A DNA stretch of 21,557 bases, taken from Thiotrichaceae bacterium UBA4486. GTDB taxonomy: Bacteria > Pseudomonadota > Gammaproteobacteria > Eutrophobiales > Eutrophobiaceae. The notes beneath the pieces are model-generated. The model was not told the DNA's origin. It saw only the letters and a program-made list of their open reading frames with translations, and did no database searches. The DNA lies in NCBI GenBank assembly GCA_002389045.1, contig DGNS01000009.1, forward strand, positions 265,948 to 287,504, in the 5' to 3' direction. Numbering within the stretch: position 1 is the first letter of the stretch; each line of letters begins with the position of its first letter. A program made the position numbers and the translations under genes. Shown here one piece after another: positions 21,530-21,557 of this stretch.

Positions 21530-21557
21530 AGCTATTAGCTACAAGCTACAAGCTACA
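21530..21557. repeat. Heptanucleotide tandem array after dctM
   Basis: The units are AGCTATT followed by three exact AGCTACA copies, and the array is cut off by the window edge. It begins 5 bases after the dctM stop. The 7-base period and the AGxTAC core resemble the AGATACC units on the minus strand of positions 1-49. Confidence 0.85.

Overview
The window looks like a chromosomal segment of a gammaproteobacterium with moderate GC. The evidence is the cell-envelope gene order lptD-surA-pdxA-rsmA, a full-length SmpB, and a one-piece tmRNA whose tag reads ANDDNYALAA. No plasmid or phage module is visible. Exact taxonomy cannot be set from the sequence alone; a free-living, respiring, possibly aquatic organism fits the arsenic, copper, c-di-GMP and TRAP genes.

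Layout, left to right. (1) 1-1424 is a trans-translation block: smpB (+), then a small HIG1-type two-helix membrane protein (-) behind an apparent FNR-type promoter, then ssrA (+). (2) 1572-3471 is an arsenic resistance operon on the minus strand (arsR-acr3-arsC) with a palindrome over the arsR promoter. (3) 3472-3920 has no gene but carries an inverted pair of short degenerate repeats. (4) 3921-7242 (-) is a membrane-bound PAS-GGDEF-EAL protein followed by an unrecognised 202-residue protein in the same operon. (5) 7536-8298 (+) holds a secreted cupredoxin and the ribosome-assembly protein YhbY. (6) 8344-13552 (-) is a three-gene efflux operon: periplasmic adaptor, RND pump, and a short-chain dehydrogenase whose start overlaps the pump's stop. 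(7) 13850-19340 (+) is lptD-surA-pdxA-rsmA with every junction overlapping. (8) 19341-19677 is a strongly AT-rich gap with DnaA-box-like motifs, where many relatives have apaG-apaH. (9) 19678-21524 (+) encodes the DctQ and DctM subunits of a TRAP transporter; no binding protein is in view.

The most striking structure is inside rsmA. A 74-bp element with perfect 16-bp terminal inverted repeats is flanked by a 4-bp direct repeat (CTGG). It adds 26 codons in frame between the conserved QDA and NLPY motifs, so it looks like a miniature mobile palindrome that became part of an essential-type rRNA methyltransferase. Other notable items are heptanucleotide tandem arrays at both ends of the window (apparently one family in opposite orientations), an FNR-like box at class II spacing before the HIG1 gene, a hairpin over that gene's ribosome binding site, and the DnaA-box/AT-rich region after rsmA.
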